DNA of 64,000 bases from Malus domestica. Its lineage: Eukaryota > Streptophyta > Magnoliopsida > Rosales > Rosaceae. Below are positions 54,522 through 64,000 of the stretch, one piece after another. The stretch spans positions 11,366,001 through 11,430,000 of the forward strand of contig NC_091668.1 in NCBI RefSeq assembly GCF_042453785.1. The letters run 5' to 3'. The position numbers were made by a program, and so were the translations under genes. How positions within the stretch are numbered: position 1 is the stretch's first letter; each line of letters starts with the position of its first letter. The notes under the pieces were generated by a model. It searched no databases. It saw only the letters and a list, made by a program, of their open reading frames with translations, and was not told where the DNA came from.

Positions 54522-56994
54522 ATGCGATCGACATACATGGATGAGTATTTTGGTAAAAGAGCTGTTGATGGGCTCGTCTCTAAAAAGGGATCTGGTCTTG
54601 TTTTAAGGGAAACCCCCAATAGAGACCGCAATGCTCAGCTCTGTAGCCGGTTGGGATGTAGTGGAAGATTGAACTCTGTAAAAAGTGCTCAAATTGAAAA
54701 GGCCAAACCTTCAAGGCCAATATTTCGCTCTTCGTCAAGTGGGAAAGAGATAATTGGAAGTTCCTCGAGGTCTTGCGTTGGTGTTGGCAACACAAGCAAG
54801 TCCATTGCAGAACCTTGCAAAAAGCTATGTTCTAATTTGGAAACTGATTCATCTGAAACCAGTAGTGTTCAGGATGATCCAGAAGTTTCAGAAATCGCTC
54901 CGCCACCTGGAAAGATTCAAAGAGGGCTTCACCCTGAATTTCAAAATTCTGTGTCTAGTGAAGTCACTTTGATGGAAGTTGGAAGCTCTGGTGTCGCATC
55001 AAATACAAGATCTCGAAGGAGTTTCAATCAGAGATCTGGATTGCGCAGCCAAGATTCCATCGTGGGTTCTAATGTTTCTACAGGATCTAAAAACATCATC
55101 CAGACACGGGCTAGCACGGCCAGGAATGGTTTAAGAAATCTAAGATGTAATTCAGTATCTGACGTTGTCCCTTCCGGTTGTTCATCATCAGATTCAAGCC
55201 TTGGTCAGAGAGAGACCATAAAGCGAAGAACTTTTGAAGGAGAAAGTAGTTCTGCTGCTAAGGGGAAGAAAATGAATGGGTCATCGTCAGCACAAAATCC
55301 CAGTTCTAGCCATGGCATCTCAACTTCTGATTCAAGAAGAGCTAGAAATATGCCTTCTAACAGGGATAACAATGGTGTTGCATCAGTTAGGACTCGGAGA
55401 ACTGTCACTGGTCACTCGAGGGGAAAGCTGCTTCCTAATCAAGGAAGTGGAAACAATTCGTCATCCAGTGGATCTTCTGCAGGTCCACATACGTCTGAAC
55501 CTGAAATGTCTATCAACTCGAATGCTTCTAGTTCATCACAACAGTCATCTGATGAAGTTCCTTTAATTCGGCCGAATTCTTATAGCCGGCCAGGCAGTAG
55601 CAGTGGGACTTTACATGGCATTCTGCGAGCTGGTGCTTCAGATGTTGGGTTTTCCCGCTCTCTAAGGAACCAGGATGGACTGCGACGCTACAACATGGAT
55701 GGGATAGCAGAGGTATTGTATGAAATTTTGATGAACATTTGTGTGGTCTTACAACATGTTGCCTTGTATCTGAGAGAGCACAAAAGAATTGACATAGTTG
55801 TGCCGTCATTCTTAATCTGTTTATTTCAAACAATTTTGCAGGTATTGCTAGCACTTGAGAGAATTGAACACGATGAAGAGTTAACATTTGAGGTTGTTAT
55901 TAGCTTATTATAGACTTTTGTGTTCGCATTTTTAAATTTTTGTTCTTTAACTGTTCTTTTTCCATATTTCAGCAAATACTTGTTCTTGAGACCAATTTGT
56001 TCCTGAATGGCCTAAACTTCTACGATCAGCACAGAGACATGAGACTGGATATCGACAACATGACATATGAGGTTTGCTAGCACTGCTATTCATTTCTCAT
56101 AGATATAATCCGTAGTATCTCTTGTTGTTCCTTTATGTTTGAACAATATTCCGCCTGGTCAGGGTGCATCTGAACCTTTTTTTATCATCAGGGCCTCTGT
56201 AATGAATCAATTCGAATAATCAACTAATGCTCGGTTTAAAATACTATAATTGGTGCAACTTTTTACCTTCATCTGTTTCATTTACGCTTTTTGCCTGCTT
56301 GGATGTCAGGAATTATTAGCTCTAGAAGAGAGGATGGGTACCGTCAGCACAGCATTGCCAGAAGAAGCATTGTCCGATTGCCTTAAGAAAAGCATCTATC
56401 AGTTTACACCCCAAGAAGATGCATCCGTAAGCTGTGATGGGAAGAAGGCGGATGACAAATGCAGTATCTGCCAGGTCCTTGTCGAATAGCTCTGATCTTC
56501 TTTTGCTCTTTTAAATCCGAGTGTAATATGTGTACCAGCACCTCTGAGTTTAAGATAATTGAGCACCCGATGACTATTTAACGCTACCGTAGAGGGGTTG
56601 CCCCTGGGAAGTTTTCAGCCTGAACCTGCACTAGGGCAAGTCAGTTCCTTGGTTAAGTTGGAAGTTAGAACTAGCTCAGCTTGCTTCCAAATGTTGTTTC
56701 ACATATCATAAAGCTCATAGTGGATCTAATCAGATATACTTAAAACTTGTTTTCGGGAAATACTAGTTGAATCTAACTCTCTATAGATGCAGAGTAATGC
56801 TTATCGGTCTATCTTTTTTACAGGAAGAGTACGTGGCTGGAGATGAAGTTGGAAGATTGCGGTGCGAGCATAGATTTCACGTTGTCTGCGTAAACCAGTG
56901 GCTGCGGCTTAAGAATTGGTGCCCTATATGCAAAGGAGCAGCAGCAGCAGCAGCTCCAGCACCCTCGCCCTCTCCCTCGCCACCCTCCACATAA
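54522..56994 (+). CDS. MBR1/MBR2-like RING-H2 E3 ubiquitin ligase
   Basis: Five coding exons: 54522-55712, 55842-55892, 55973-56071, 56310-56474, 56824-56994; 558 aa. Residues 1-397 are a Ser-rich, probably disordered region. The conserved block VLLALERIEHDEELTFE, QILVLETNLFLNGL, FYDQHRDMRLDIDNMTYEEL and LALEERMGTVSTALPEEAL matches MBR (MED25-BINDING RING-H2) proteins. RING-H2 ligands are C498, C501, C516, H518, H521, C524, C535 and C538; the domain is split by the last intron after CSICQ. A Pro/Ser/Ala tail closes the protein. Arabidopsis MBR1/2 ubiquitinate MED25 and promote flowering; the same role is inferred only by similarity. Intron 1 (129 bp) is stop-free and in frame. Confidence 0.92.
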
Positions 56995-58322
56995 TTCAGT
57001 CATTAAATCATTTGGAGGAGAAACTTCCTCATCTTTCTTCTTTTTGAATTTTACTGTTTCGATGTACATATCGATTCTCTTTCATCTTGTCCCATTCAAC
57101 GAATAAATCCAAGCTGTTGGTCTTAGAATCCGCATTCACTTGTGGAACTGTGAATACATACAAAGTGGTGCTGTTTCTACAAACGTGTTTCTTTTTCGGT
57201 TTTCAGTTTAGTTGCCATCATTTCGATGCTCGAAGTGTTGGAATTTTTAGTTTTCCCAACTGTTTCTGGCAATGATCGGTTTTCGAACTTGCTTCAAATA
57301 CACTGATGCCTCGTGGCCTTCGAGCGTCGTCGGAAATTGATCTTGAACAAAATTTTGAAATTGAGGCTGCAAAAACAGGGCTATAAAACTCCGATTTCGA
57401 CCAAACAGTTAAATTACGGTATTTGTCCGACAGAACAATTTTGGTACTGTCGAGTGTTTGCTCAAGTGACATGGGAAAGAGTTGGATCCTAAAATTCGGT
57501 TTCCGTTGTTCCCAAAATTAGGGATGACACAGCTGCAAGCATGGGAAGGATCAGTCGACTTTGGTACTGCCCAGAAATGTCGCATGTAAATAAAGCCAAC
57601 ATTTGATGTTCCAAAATCCAAACTGCTGCCGGCACTTCACTGGTCCCATATTGTACTTGTTTGTATGTTTAAGTACATGCTCATGCTTGTCCTTTTATGT
57701 GACTCGGGTCGACCCGTTAAATTCTCTCAAATTCTTAAGTGCATGTCCACTAGCTAAATTTAATATAACTCGAAATTATTGTACTCTAGAATTTTTTAAT
57801 TCTTTATTAGAATAGATCCACATAAATTACTCATAACCAATAAATTAAACGGAGAAGAAAACCTAAGTCGCAGTAATGGAGACCCGACTTACCTATCCCA
57901 TGTTGTATACCCTCTTCTCTCTCTCTTTCATCGCATGGTTAGTCATGTGGTGATTTTCTATGATACTCCATAGTATTGCATACTCGGAAAGTTTTAACGG
58001 TTAAAACTTTGATCAAAAATACAAAAATTAACACCTATAGTTAAAAATCTCAAAGTATCCCAAGCACCTTAAAACGTTTGCAGTCATGCGAAGAGAGAAA
58101 CAAATAGAGAGGTGTGCGACACGTTACATAAGAAAAAACAACATAAGATGAATAATGCAAAACCAGGAAACAGCCCAAAAGTCAAAAGGAGTATGCAAAT
58201 CAAATGATGCCATTTCAGAAAAAAATTTCCACAACCTTTTTATCCACTGTGGAAATGCAATAACTGAAGGTTTCCATGAGCTTCCAAGTTCCCAGATAAC
58301 CATGGTCTCTGACGTCAAATGA
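56995..58322. other. 3' flank of the MBR-like gene; no further gene
   Basis: 3' UTR followed by non-coding DNA. Short frames present have no recognisable product. Confidence 0.5.
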
Positions 58323-58520
58323 GGAACCCAATCCCCTCCGGATCTAAAGGAACTAAGTCCAAAGATAAAATGATTCGGACCATTGAAATTTGATCCAACG
58401 GTTACAATTATTATAACTTTTAGAGAACTCCCCGTTTGTAACCGTTGGATTAAATTTCAATAGTCTAGATCATTTGATGAGTGGGCTAAGTTCCTTTGGA
58501 TCCGGAGGGGATCCGGTTAT
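58323..58520. mobile_element. MITE (198 bp) with 9-bp target-site duplication, Mutator-like
   Basis: GTCAAATGA is duplicated exactly at 58314-58322 and 58521-58529. The arms ATCCCCTCCGGATCTAAAGG...ATTGAAATTTGATCCAACGG and their inverted counterpart (GATCCCCTCCGGATCCAAAG...ATTGAAATTTAATCCAACGG) span most of the element, so it folds into a near-complete hairpin. A 9-bp duplication is the Mutator signature. Confidence 0.85.
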
Positions 58521-58529
58521 GTCAAATGA

Positions 58530-60390
58530 AGCCACAAATATCTCACACTGGTTTTTTCCATTCCACTGAAAACCTAGCAGCTGTTGTGACGTAAGTCCGA
58601 GGATGTGTCGGGGCCCATAAAAAACAACCAACGACAACAGTTCGGAAGACAAGTGACCTATGAACATGATCCCAACAGCCACATCAAATCTGTTGAAGAA
58701 ACCTAGGGATTCTGCTTTTGCTCCATTTTCCCAAAAGCACAAATGATTGGATTTTCATTGTTTATAACTGACGAATTATACTCCGTGTGTTTTAGCCATT
58801 AGAACAGAGGTCAAAGATACGATAACCAAGATAGACGGTTAATAACCAAGAACTAGGTTCTGCTTCGTATGAATCTGAAGCTTCCGAGGAATAGCAGAAC
58901 AGTTGTTTAATGAAGATGCGGAAAACTAGTTTACCAAAAAATAAGAAAGATGCAGAAAAGTAACCCTCAGATTCAAGCAATTTGTGAAACTGACTCATCA
59001 AATTTGTAATCCGTTTCGCCAGAAAATACAAATCTGAACTGACCCACCAGAACTGGAAATACCAAAATTAATTTACAACGATGGATCGGAATTTCAAATT
59101 CAGGCTTGGAAAACAACAGTGCTTAAGAAACCTGGTCCAAAAATAGTACGAGAAAAGAAGGCAGAAATGGTGATGAGACAAATGCATGTTGACAAGCAAG
59201 GATTATATGACTGATAAAATGGAAAAGAATGAGAACGCATGGGACATACAAAGCAATAATCCAGGAATCAATTTCCATACCTGTGAGAGGAGTGCATAAT
59301 TCCAGAATTCATACCAAAAATGTATCCAAATATGTGCCATTTCTTCATCATTGAGTACACGCCCGATGCTATATTACATATCTCATACATTTCATAGAAT
59401 TATTTTCATCTGCAGCATGATACTGCAACGTAAATCAATATACTAGCGGGTTTACTCGAAACAACCCGAATCAGATAAGTTTTGAATCATGCCAAAGATT
59501 TGCATATTAACAACTGTTCCTCTTTTCATTTGATTTAGTTATATTTATATAGATTTCACTCATTTTGTTTCTCCTTGTACTTCTAATTTTTTGCTTATAT
59601 TCCTCATGATGAAGCTCAAGCTTCCACTTTAAATTTAACAAGCTTCCACTTATATTGTCAAATTTGAATCAGACATCAGAATTAACAGGAAAAAAAAATT
59701 AAGCTGCTTACCTAAAAAAATTACAGTAATTAGAAATATTGTGTTTCGGTGTGTGCATGCAGATGTCAACTAGAACAGATGAGCAGAGAACGATAATTTG
59801 GCAGATAATTACTTTGAGTGTCATTTATGAACACTAAAGTTAAACTCATGCAATCAAGGACAACTCAATTGATGTCGATGTGTTATTGATATTGAAATTT
59901 AAATCAATTTTAAGATTCTAAAGTACATACAGAGGATACTGCAGCTCTTACACAAGCAATTATACCTCTCACCGAGCAACAGAACAGTACCCCTGCAAAA
60001 TTTTCTTATATTTTCTCCACTGGCTGCAATTACACAAAAGCGTGAGGTCTGGAGCGGTAGCAAATACAGCAGCATCTATGTTACACATACAACAGAACAA
60101 CCAAACATGGGGATTCAGTTTGAAACGCCCTTGAACGGTTGCAGTTAGATAATTGTGGATCAGTCCTGGCTCCGCAGCCAGCAATTACAGACATTTGATG
60201 CTCAAACAGATGATTTCCCCATGCAATACCCGGAACTTTACCCACATAGGAACCATCTGGTGCGTCCTGGCAATGAGATTACAATTATTTGAACCCATAA
60301 TCTCCAATAACTGGTGATCTCAGGACCTTTGAACCAGAACAGACCGACCCAACCACAACTTTGGGATAAATTTATCTTCACAAGGATCTT
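58530..60390. other. Intergenic; 3' flank of the Tad1/Hfi1 gene
   Basis: No coding sequence recognised on either strand. The right part, from about 59,950, probably contains 3' UTR of the minus-strand gene. Confidence 0.5.
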
Positions 60391-61632
60391 TCATTCCTCG
60401 AATGCTTGCATACAAATCTTCTCCAGCAGCAATGGCCAATCCTCTCCAAGTTGCTGTGGATTTAGCTCCATTGCAACCTTAAAATCAAGGAAAGATATTG
60501 AACACTGAGGTCTTTGCTCTTCCACAGGCCCACTGCTGCTCTGCATATGCATGTGATTGCTTGGCCACATGCCATTGATAATCTTTCCTTGAATCTGCTG
60601 CTGCTTTGGTGCAGCATTCTTTTTTGGCTCTGGTGTAGACCTTGCTCCCACCAACTCAACGCAGGATCTAATCAATCGCTTTAAGTATATATCCAACACA
60701 TTATTCAGCATATTGGCACATTCTGTAGAAACTCCACCAAGACCCTGTGCTGCAGCAATCTGCTCCATGCGTTTTCTAAGTGTTTCCGTATCGGACAATC
60801 CCCCACTGTCATAATAGCTAACAATATCACAGCTGCTACCAACTGGAAAAGCTTTGTGGGCCCCACCTACGCTGGCTGGGTAGAGCGGGATCCCCAGTGG
60901 CGCAAGTAGAGGACTTCTTGGGAAACTCAAGCAGTTTGATTGTTCTCCCTCTTCCTCGTGATCAATAACAGCTAAGTCAGCCTGGTCTTTGCTGTGTATC
61001 CGTGGTCTTTCCCCAACTGCACCATCTCTTTCACTCTCAGGTAGCTCAGCAACAGGTTGAAGATGTCGCATTGGTCTCTGATAATCAAATGGATGCACAT
61101 CCCCGTTTTCCACAATAACCTTACCACCATTATCCTCTAAACCCGTGGAATGATGTGATGCACTATCTACCTTCCCATTTGGTCCAAGTGGGCTTGGCCT
61201 ATCCCTTAGCTTCCGTTCGCGTATCCCGGACCTACCCTTTCGTGGGGACACCGGCAATACCCCATTCGACCAACCAGGTACATTTTGATTTTGATGCGGA
61301 AAGAGGCTTTGTTCCTGCCCATCTTCTCTACTTGGAGAACTGTTTGCAGCTTGTATCCCAGGTTTTGCAGGAACCGATGAAAAGACTGGTGGTGGGGTCT
61401 TTGCGTGGCATGCATTCTTCAAGACTGACCGTATAAAATGATTATGCAGTGGCAAGTTCTCACTCCCGAGCACCCGGTGACACAACTTGTCAAATTCTTT
61501 CTTGCTCAGCTTCTGACTCAACAACCTATTCAAGTAATAAAAATACCGCTTTGACCTATCGGCCCCAATTCTCTTCACTATCTGTGCTTTCAGATCACCC
61601 AAATCAATTCTAGAGAACTGCTGAGGTTGCAT
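60391..61632 (-). CDS. SAGA complex adaptor subunit Tad1/Hfi1-like (TADA1)
   Basis: Single coding exon, 413 aa. The N-terminal block RIDLGDLKAQIVKRIGADRS, YFYYLNRLLSQKLSKKEFDK and LCHRVLG (residues about 8-57) and the later block TLRKRMEQIAAAQGLGGVST/ANMLNNVLDIYLKRLI (about 283-325) fit the SAGA-Tad1 family (PF12767). The C-terminus ISFLDFKVAMELNPQQLGED is also conserved in plant members. Hfi1/Tad1 is a core structural subunit of the SAGA histone-acetyltransferase coactivator in the nucleus. Between the blocks is a polar, variable linker with acidic residues. The 5' UTR appears spliced, with an acceptor at about 61,688. Confidence 0.9.
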   Translation of the reverse strand: MQPQQFSRIDLGDLKAQIVKRIGADRSKRYFYYLNRLLSQKLSKKEFDKLCHRVLGSENLPLHNHFIRSVLKNACHAKTPPPVFSSVPAKPGIQAANSSPSREDGQEQSLFPHQNQNVPGWSNGVLPVSPRKGRSGIRERKLRDRPSPLGPNGKVDSASHHSTGLEDNGGKVIVENGDVHPFDYQRPMRHLQPVAELPESERDGAVGERPRIHSKDQADLAVIDHEEEGEQSNCLSFPRSPLLAPLGIPLYPASVGGAHKAFPVGSSCDIVSYYDSGGLSDTETLRKRMEQIAAAQGLGGVSTECANMLNNVLDIYLKRLIRSCVELVGARSTPEPKKNAAPKQQQIQGKIINGMWPSNHMHMQSSSGPVEEQRPQCSISFLDFKVAMELNPQQLGEDWPLLLEKICMQAFEE

Positions 61633-61686
61633 TTCTCAACAAACAGATTCATACACCATCCACAACAAACAAGTAATCCCCCCGAA

Positions 61687-62600
61687 ACTGCACCAGAAGA
61701 CAAATTACCGTTATTACTGTTTCCAGAAAACCCAGAATTTGCATTCCTTCATATCATTCATTGCAAATCAATCCTCCAAACTCTGCATATCCCGACAAAC
61801 AAAGGCAAACCATCCACCAAGTCAAAAAAACCCAAAACCCCCAAACTCGAATCCAAATTCGGTTAACCCTGTTTCCAAACGACCCCAAATTGCCCAGCCC
61901 ACAAACAATACAATGCAAACCCAAATCCCATCTTCTCAATCCCAAAACCCTAGAGATCAAACCAAGTACCAAAGCTCTCTAAATCCCAACAAAACTATAC
62001 ACAATCAAGCTTAATTAATCAAAAACCATCACAAATAAAAAACCCTAACTTCGAATCACCAAAAAAAGCGGTTCGAACTCCTCGCAAACTTGAATTACAC
62101 CACCCCGCCAATCCGAACCCAGAATTTAATTTCCCCCAATTCGCAAGCTTCAACTTCAAGACGCGAAATTTGAAGTCGGGGGAACGAGATCAGTAACTTG
62201 GGCGGATTGAAGTCGAAGAAACGGAGCTCGAATTGCAGGAAAATCGAATTCGAACGGAAACAATAAAGCGCGATGAAGCGCCAAAAAAAACACAGAGAAA
62301 TTAAATAGTGACAAGCTCGGAGAATGTGTATGAGAGAGGGCTTTTGGGAGATTGATTGGACTCTGACCTTATCGAGTTTCGACGAATTGCAGAGAAAAAT
62401 CGAACCTCAGTGACTTCGGAGCTTTGCCTTTCGCTTTCTCTCTCTCCGGGGCTTTTTTTCTGTAATTTTATTTTTTGAAATTTCTTGACTGCTTTCTTTT
62501 TTTTGGGTGTTTGCTGATTTATATTCGAACTTCCGCTCTGTGTAGCTCGATCGCTTCTGCTAATACTCTCTGTGTCTCTCTCTCTCTCTCTTCTTTTCTT
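61687..62600 (-). other. Inferred spliced 5' UTR of the Tad1/Hfi1-like gene
   Basis: On minus, a leader exon could end ...CGATAAG at 62368 with donor GTCAGAG, and the next exon start after CTGGTGCAG at 61687, giving a roughly 680-bp leader intron. The leader upstream is CT-rich (on + a CT/TC repeat around 62,568-62,590 reads GA-rich on the transcript). The long + frames in this stretch are low-complexity and not genes. Confidence 0.4.
62568..62592. repeat. (TC)n microsatellite
   Basis: About ten consecutive TC units followed by further CT-rich sequence, in or just upstream of the transcribed leader of the Tad1/Hfi1-like gene. Confidence 0.9.
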
Positions 62601-63464
62601 TCTTTTTTCTCTCTCCTCGTTCTTTTCTTTCTTGGTTGCTCTCGCTCTCAAGGTCTCGCCTCGTGGTTTTTTTCTTATTTCTGGATTTTTGGTTTCATAA
62701 AAAGTAAATATTTACAATTTTTTCAAACAATATTTTACGATATTTGTTGTGCTTTAGGAAGTTCTATTACATGAAATTTGAAAATCTTATTTTTAGGAAA
62801 AATTACACGTATACTTTCAATACTTAATTATAGATTGAAATTACATTTTTTAAACATTTTAAGGAGGGATATTTTTAAACCTGTGTAAGATGACATCATG
62901 TCTTGTTCTTGCGTTAAAAACAAATTTACATATTTACTCTTCATTTCTTGTTAAAACGTGGTCGGCTGAGATTGACGGAAATATAGCTTCAGATTTACTC
63001 TCTTCTATTCGAATCATTCAATTTCTTTTTCGTTTCTCTGCTATTTTTCTTCATCTCTAAAGTTTATCTCTGAAGTTTATTGGAAGATAAGTTGTTCTTC
63101 TGGTTTTATATTTAATTTTTCTTTTCTCAAGTTTTTGATCCGATTTAGATTTTTGAACGAGTTGTGTGTTTTTTAATTTATTTCAATTTAGATTTTGAAA
63201 CGAGTATCTGATTTTTCAGTTTTTTATTGTACGCATTGAGTTTCTTTTTATTGATTTTGCCTTTTGCAGGCATGCTTTTTAGTTTTTGAAGATTTTGATT
63301 CAGTTTTTGTGATCGAGTGTTGGCAAAGGTCATTTTTCATTGTGCCGCTTTGTTTTCATTGAGTTCCTTTTGTTTTTTTGCAGTATTGTTGTCATGTATA
63401 TTTGTTAGAATGATAATGGATTATGAATTAGTTTTATTTAGAATGTAAACTTTTTTTTTATTAA
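62600..63464. other. Promoter side of the Tad1/Hfi1-like gene; no gene to the right
   Basis: AT-rich with T homopolymers; no coding sequence. Repeated TTTAGATTTT(T/G)GA motifs (63,140-63,200) are not clearly structured. Confidence 0.45.
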
Positions 63465-63815
63465 TATTTGTGCAACATCAGTTTCTAAAATCATGCAGAA
63501 TCAGTTGACATAAGATTTGGGAGGATTGGAGGGAACTCTCCCTACAAACGTTTAATAATTTTGAACATTTGATTAAAATTTGTGCAACATCAGTTTATAA
63601 AATCATGGAGAATCAGTTGACATAAGTTTGGGGGATGGGGGAACCCGCTATAAACATTTAATAATTTTTAACGTTTGATTAAAATTTGTGCATCATCAAT
63701 TTTACACAATCATGCAGAATCACTTGGCATGAGTTTATTAAAAGGATAATGGATTAGCAATTAGTTAATGGATTATTAATCACTTGGCATTTGTGCAACA
63801 TCAGTTTTATAGAAT
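63465..63815. repeat. Tandem array, four copies of a ~107-bp unit
   Basis: TTGTGCAACATCAGTTT...AATCATGCAGAATCAGTTG...CATAAG recurs with starts near 63,471, 63,583, 63,689 and 63,794 (spacings 112, 106, 105). Intervening segments (AACGTTTAATAATTTT, GATTAAAAT) are also repeated; the last copy is partial. Confidence 0.85.
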
Positions 63816-64000
63816 CTTTACACTATGTTTGGATGAGGGAGATAAACTTGGAATTTGGATTAAAGTTAGAATATATAAATTGACTTGCATCAATTCCCTT
63901 GTTTGGATTCATAAACATAGAAATTTTAGAATTTCCGCGTGGAAAAAGAATTTGGAACCTCAAATTTCCAAATTTAAATTTTATGTAAATAAGTGTCATT
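63816..64000. other. Window edge, possible start of a MITE
   Basis: ACTATGTTTGGATGAGG at 63,823 resembles the start of plant MITEs with TTTGGATGA termini; the other end would be outside the window. No coding sequence. Confidence 0.3.

Noticed and set aside
1-64000. CRISPR arrays, rRNA, tRNA, bacterial defence or biosynthetic clusters
   Set aside because: No regularly spaced identical repeats with unique spacers, no tRNA cloverleaf with A/B boxes that I could fold by eye, no rRNA-like conserved stretches; the DNA is clearly plant nuclear. A tRNAscan or Infernal run would be needed to exclude small RNAs.

Overview
The window is nuclear DNA of a flowering plant. Genes are split by short GT-AG introns, intergenic DNA is AT-rich and full of small inverted-repeat transposons, and the predicted proteins (CBSPPR1-like, MBR-type RING-H2, F-box/kelch, SAGA Tad1, DUF761, bL28m, plant calmodulin-binding) are angiosperm families. 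A woody eudicot, probably Rosaceae (apple/pear type), is my best guess. That rests on protein and repeat character only, not on a database match.

Layout. Bases 1-19,050 are a graveyard of transposable elements. A FAR1/FRS-type (Mutator-derived) coding region on + is broken by three insertions: an LTR-element end (itself carrying a 1.7-kb hAT element), a roughly 0.86-kb TIR element and a roughly 1.9-kb CACTA-like element. Downstream on - lies a decayed DUF1985 + Ulp1 (C48 peptidase) gene of the kind carried by plant Mutator-like elements, with a small unknown two-exon ORF between them. A 2.9-kb repeat with a 207-bp internal tandem duplication follows.

Bases 19,285-25,134 hold an hAT MITE, a PTH2/PTRHD1-like peptidyl-tRNA hydrolase gene (+), a tiny zinc-ribbon protein gene (-), a LINE 3' fragment (RNase H) and an F-box/kelch gene (-). 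Bases 25,135-31,300 have no intact gene, but contain paired 88-bp repeats, an LRR receptor-kinase relic and a diverged copy of the 5' region of the next gene.

Bases 31,300-43,500 are the main gene island: a CBS + PPR protein (11 exons), organellar ribosomal protein bL28, a DUF761 protein, and (on -) a calmodulin-binding protein with a long leader intron. Bases 43,500-52,500 are gene-poor, with several hairpin MITEs and a solo LTR. Bases 52,600-57,000 encode an MBR-like RING-H2 E3 ligase, and 60,391-62,600 (-) the SAGA adaptor subunit Tad1/Hfi1. The right edge has a roughly 107-bp tandem array.

The genes are independent housekeeping, regulatory and organellar genes and do not form one pathway. 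I found no bacterial-type system, rRNA, tRNA or CRISPR array. The most informative structure is the nested transposon block at the left end.
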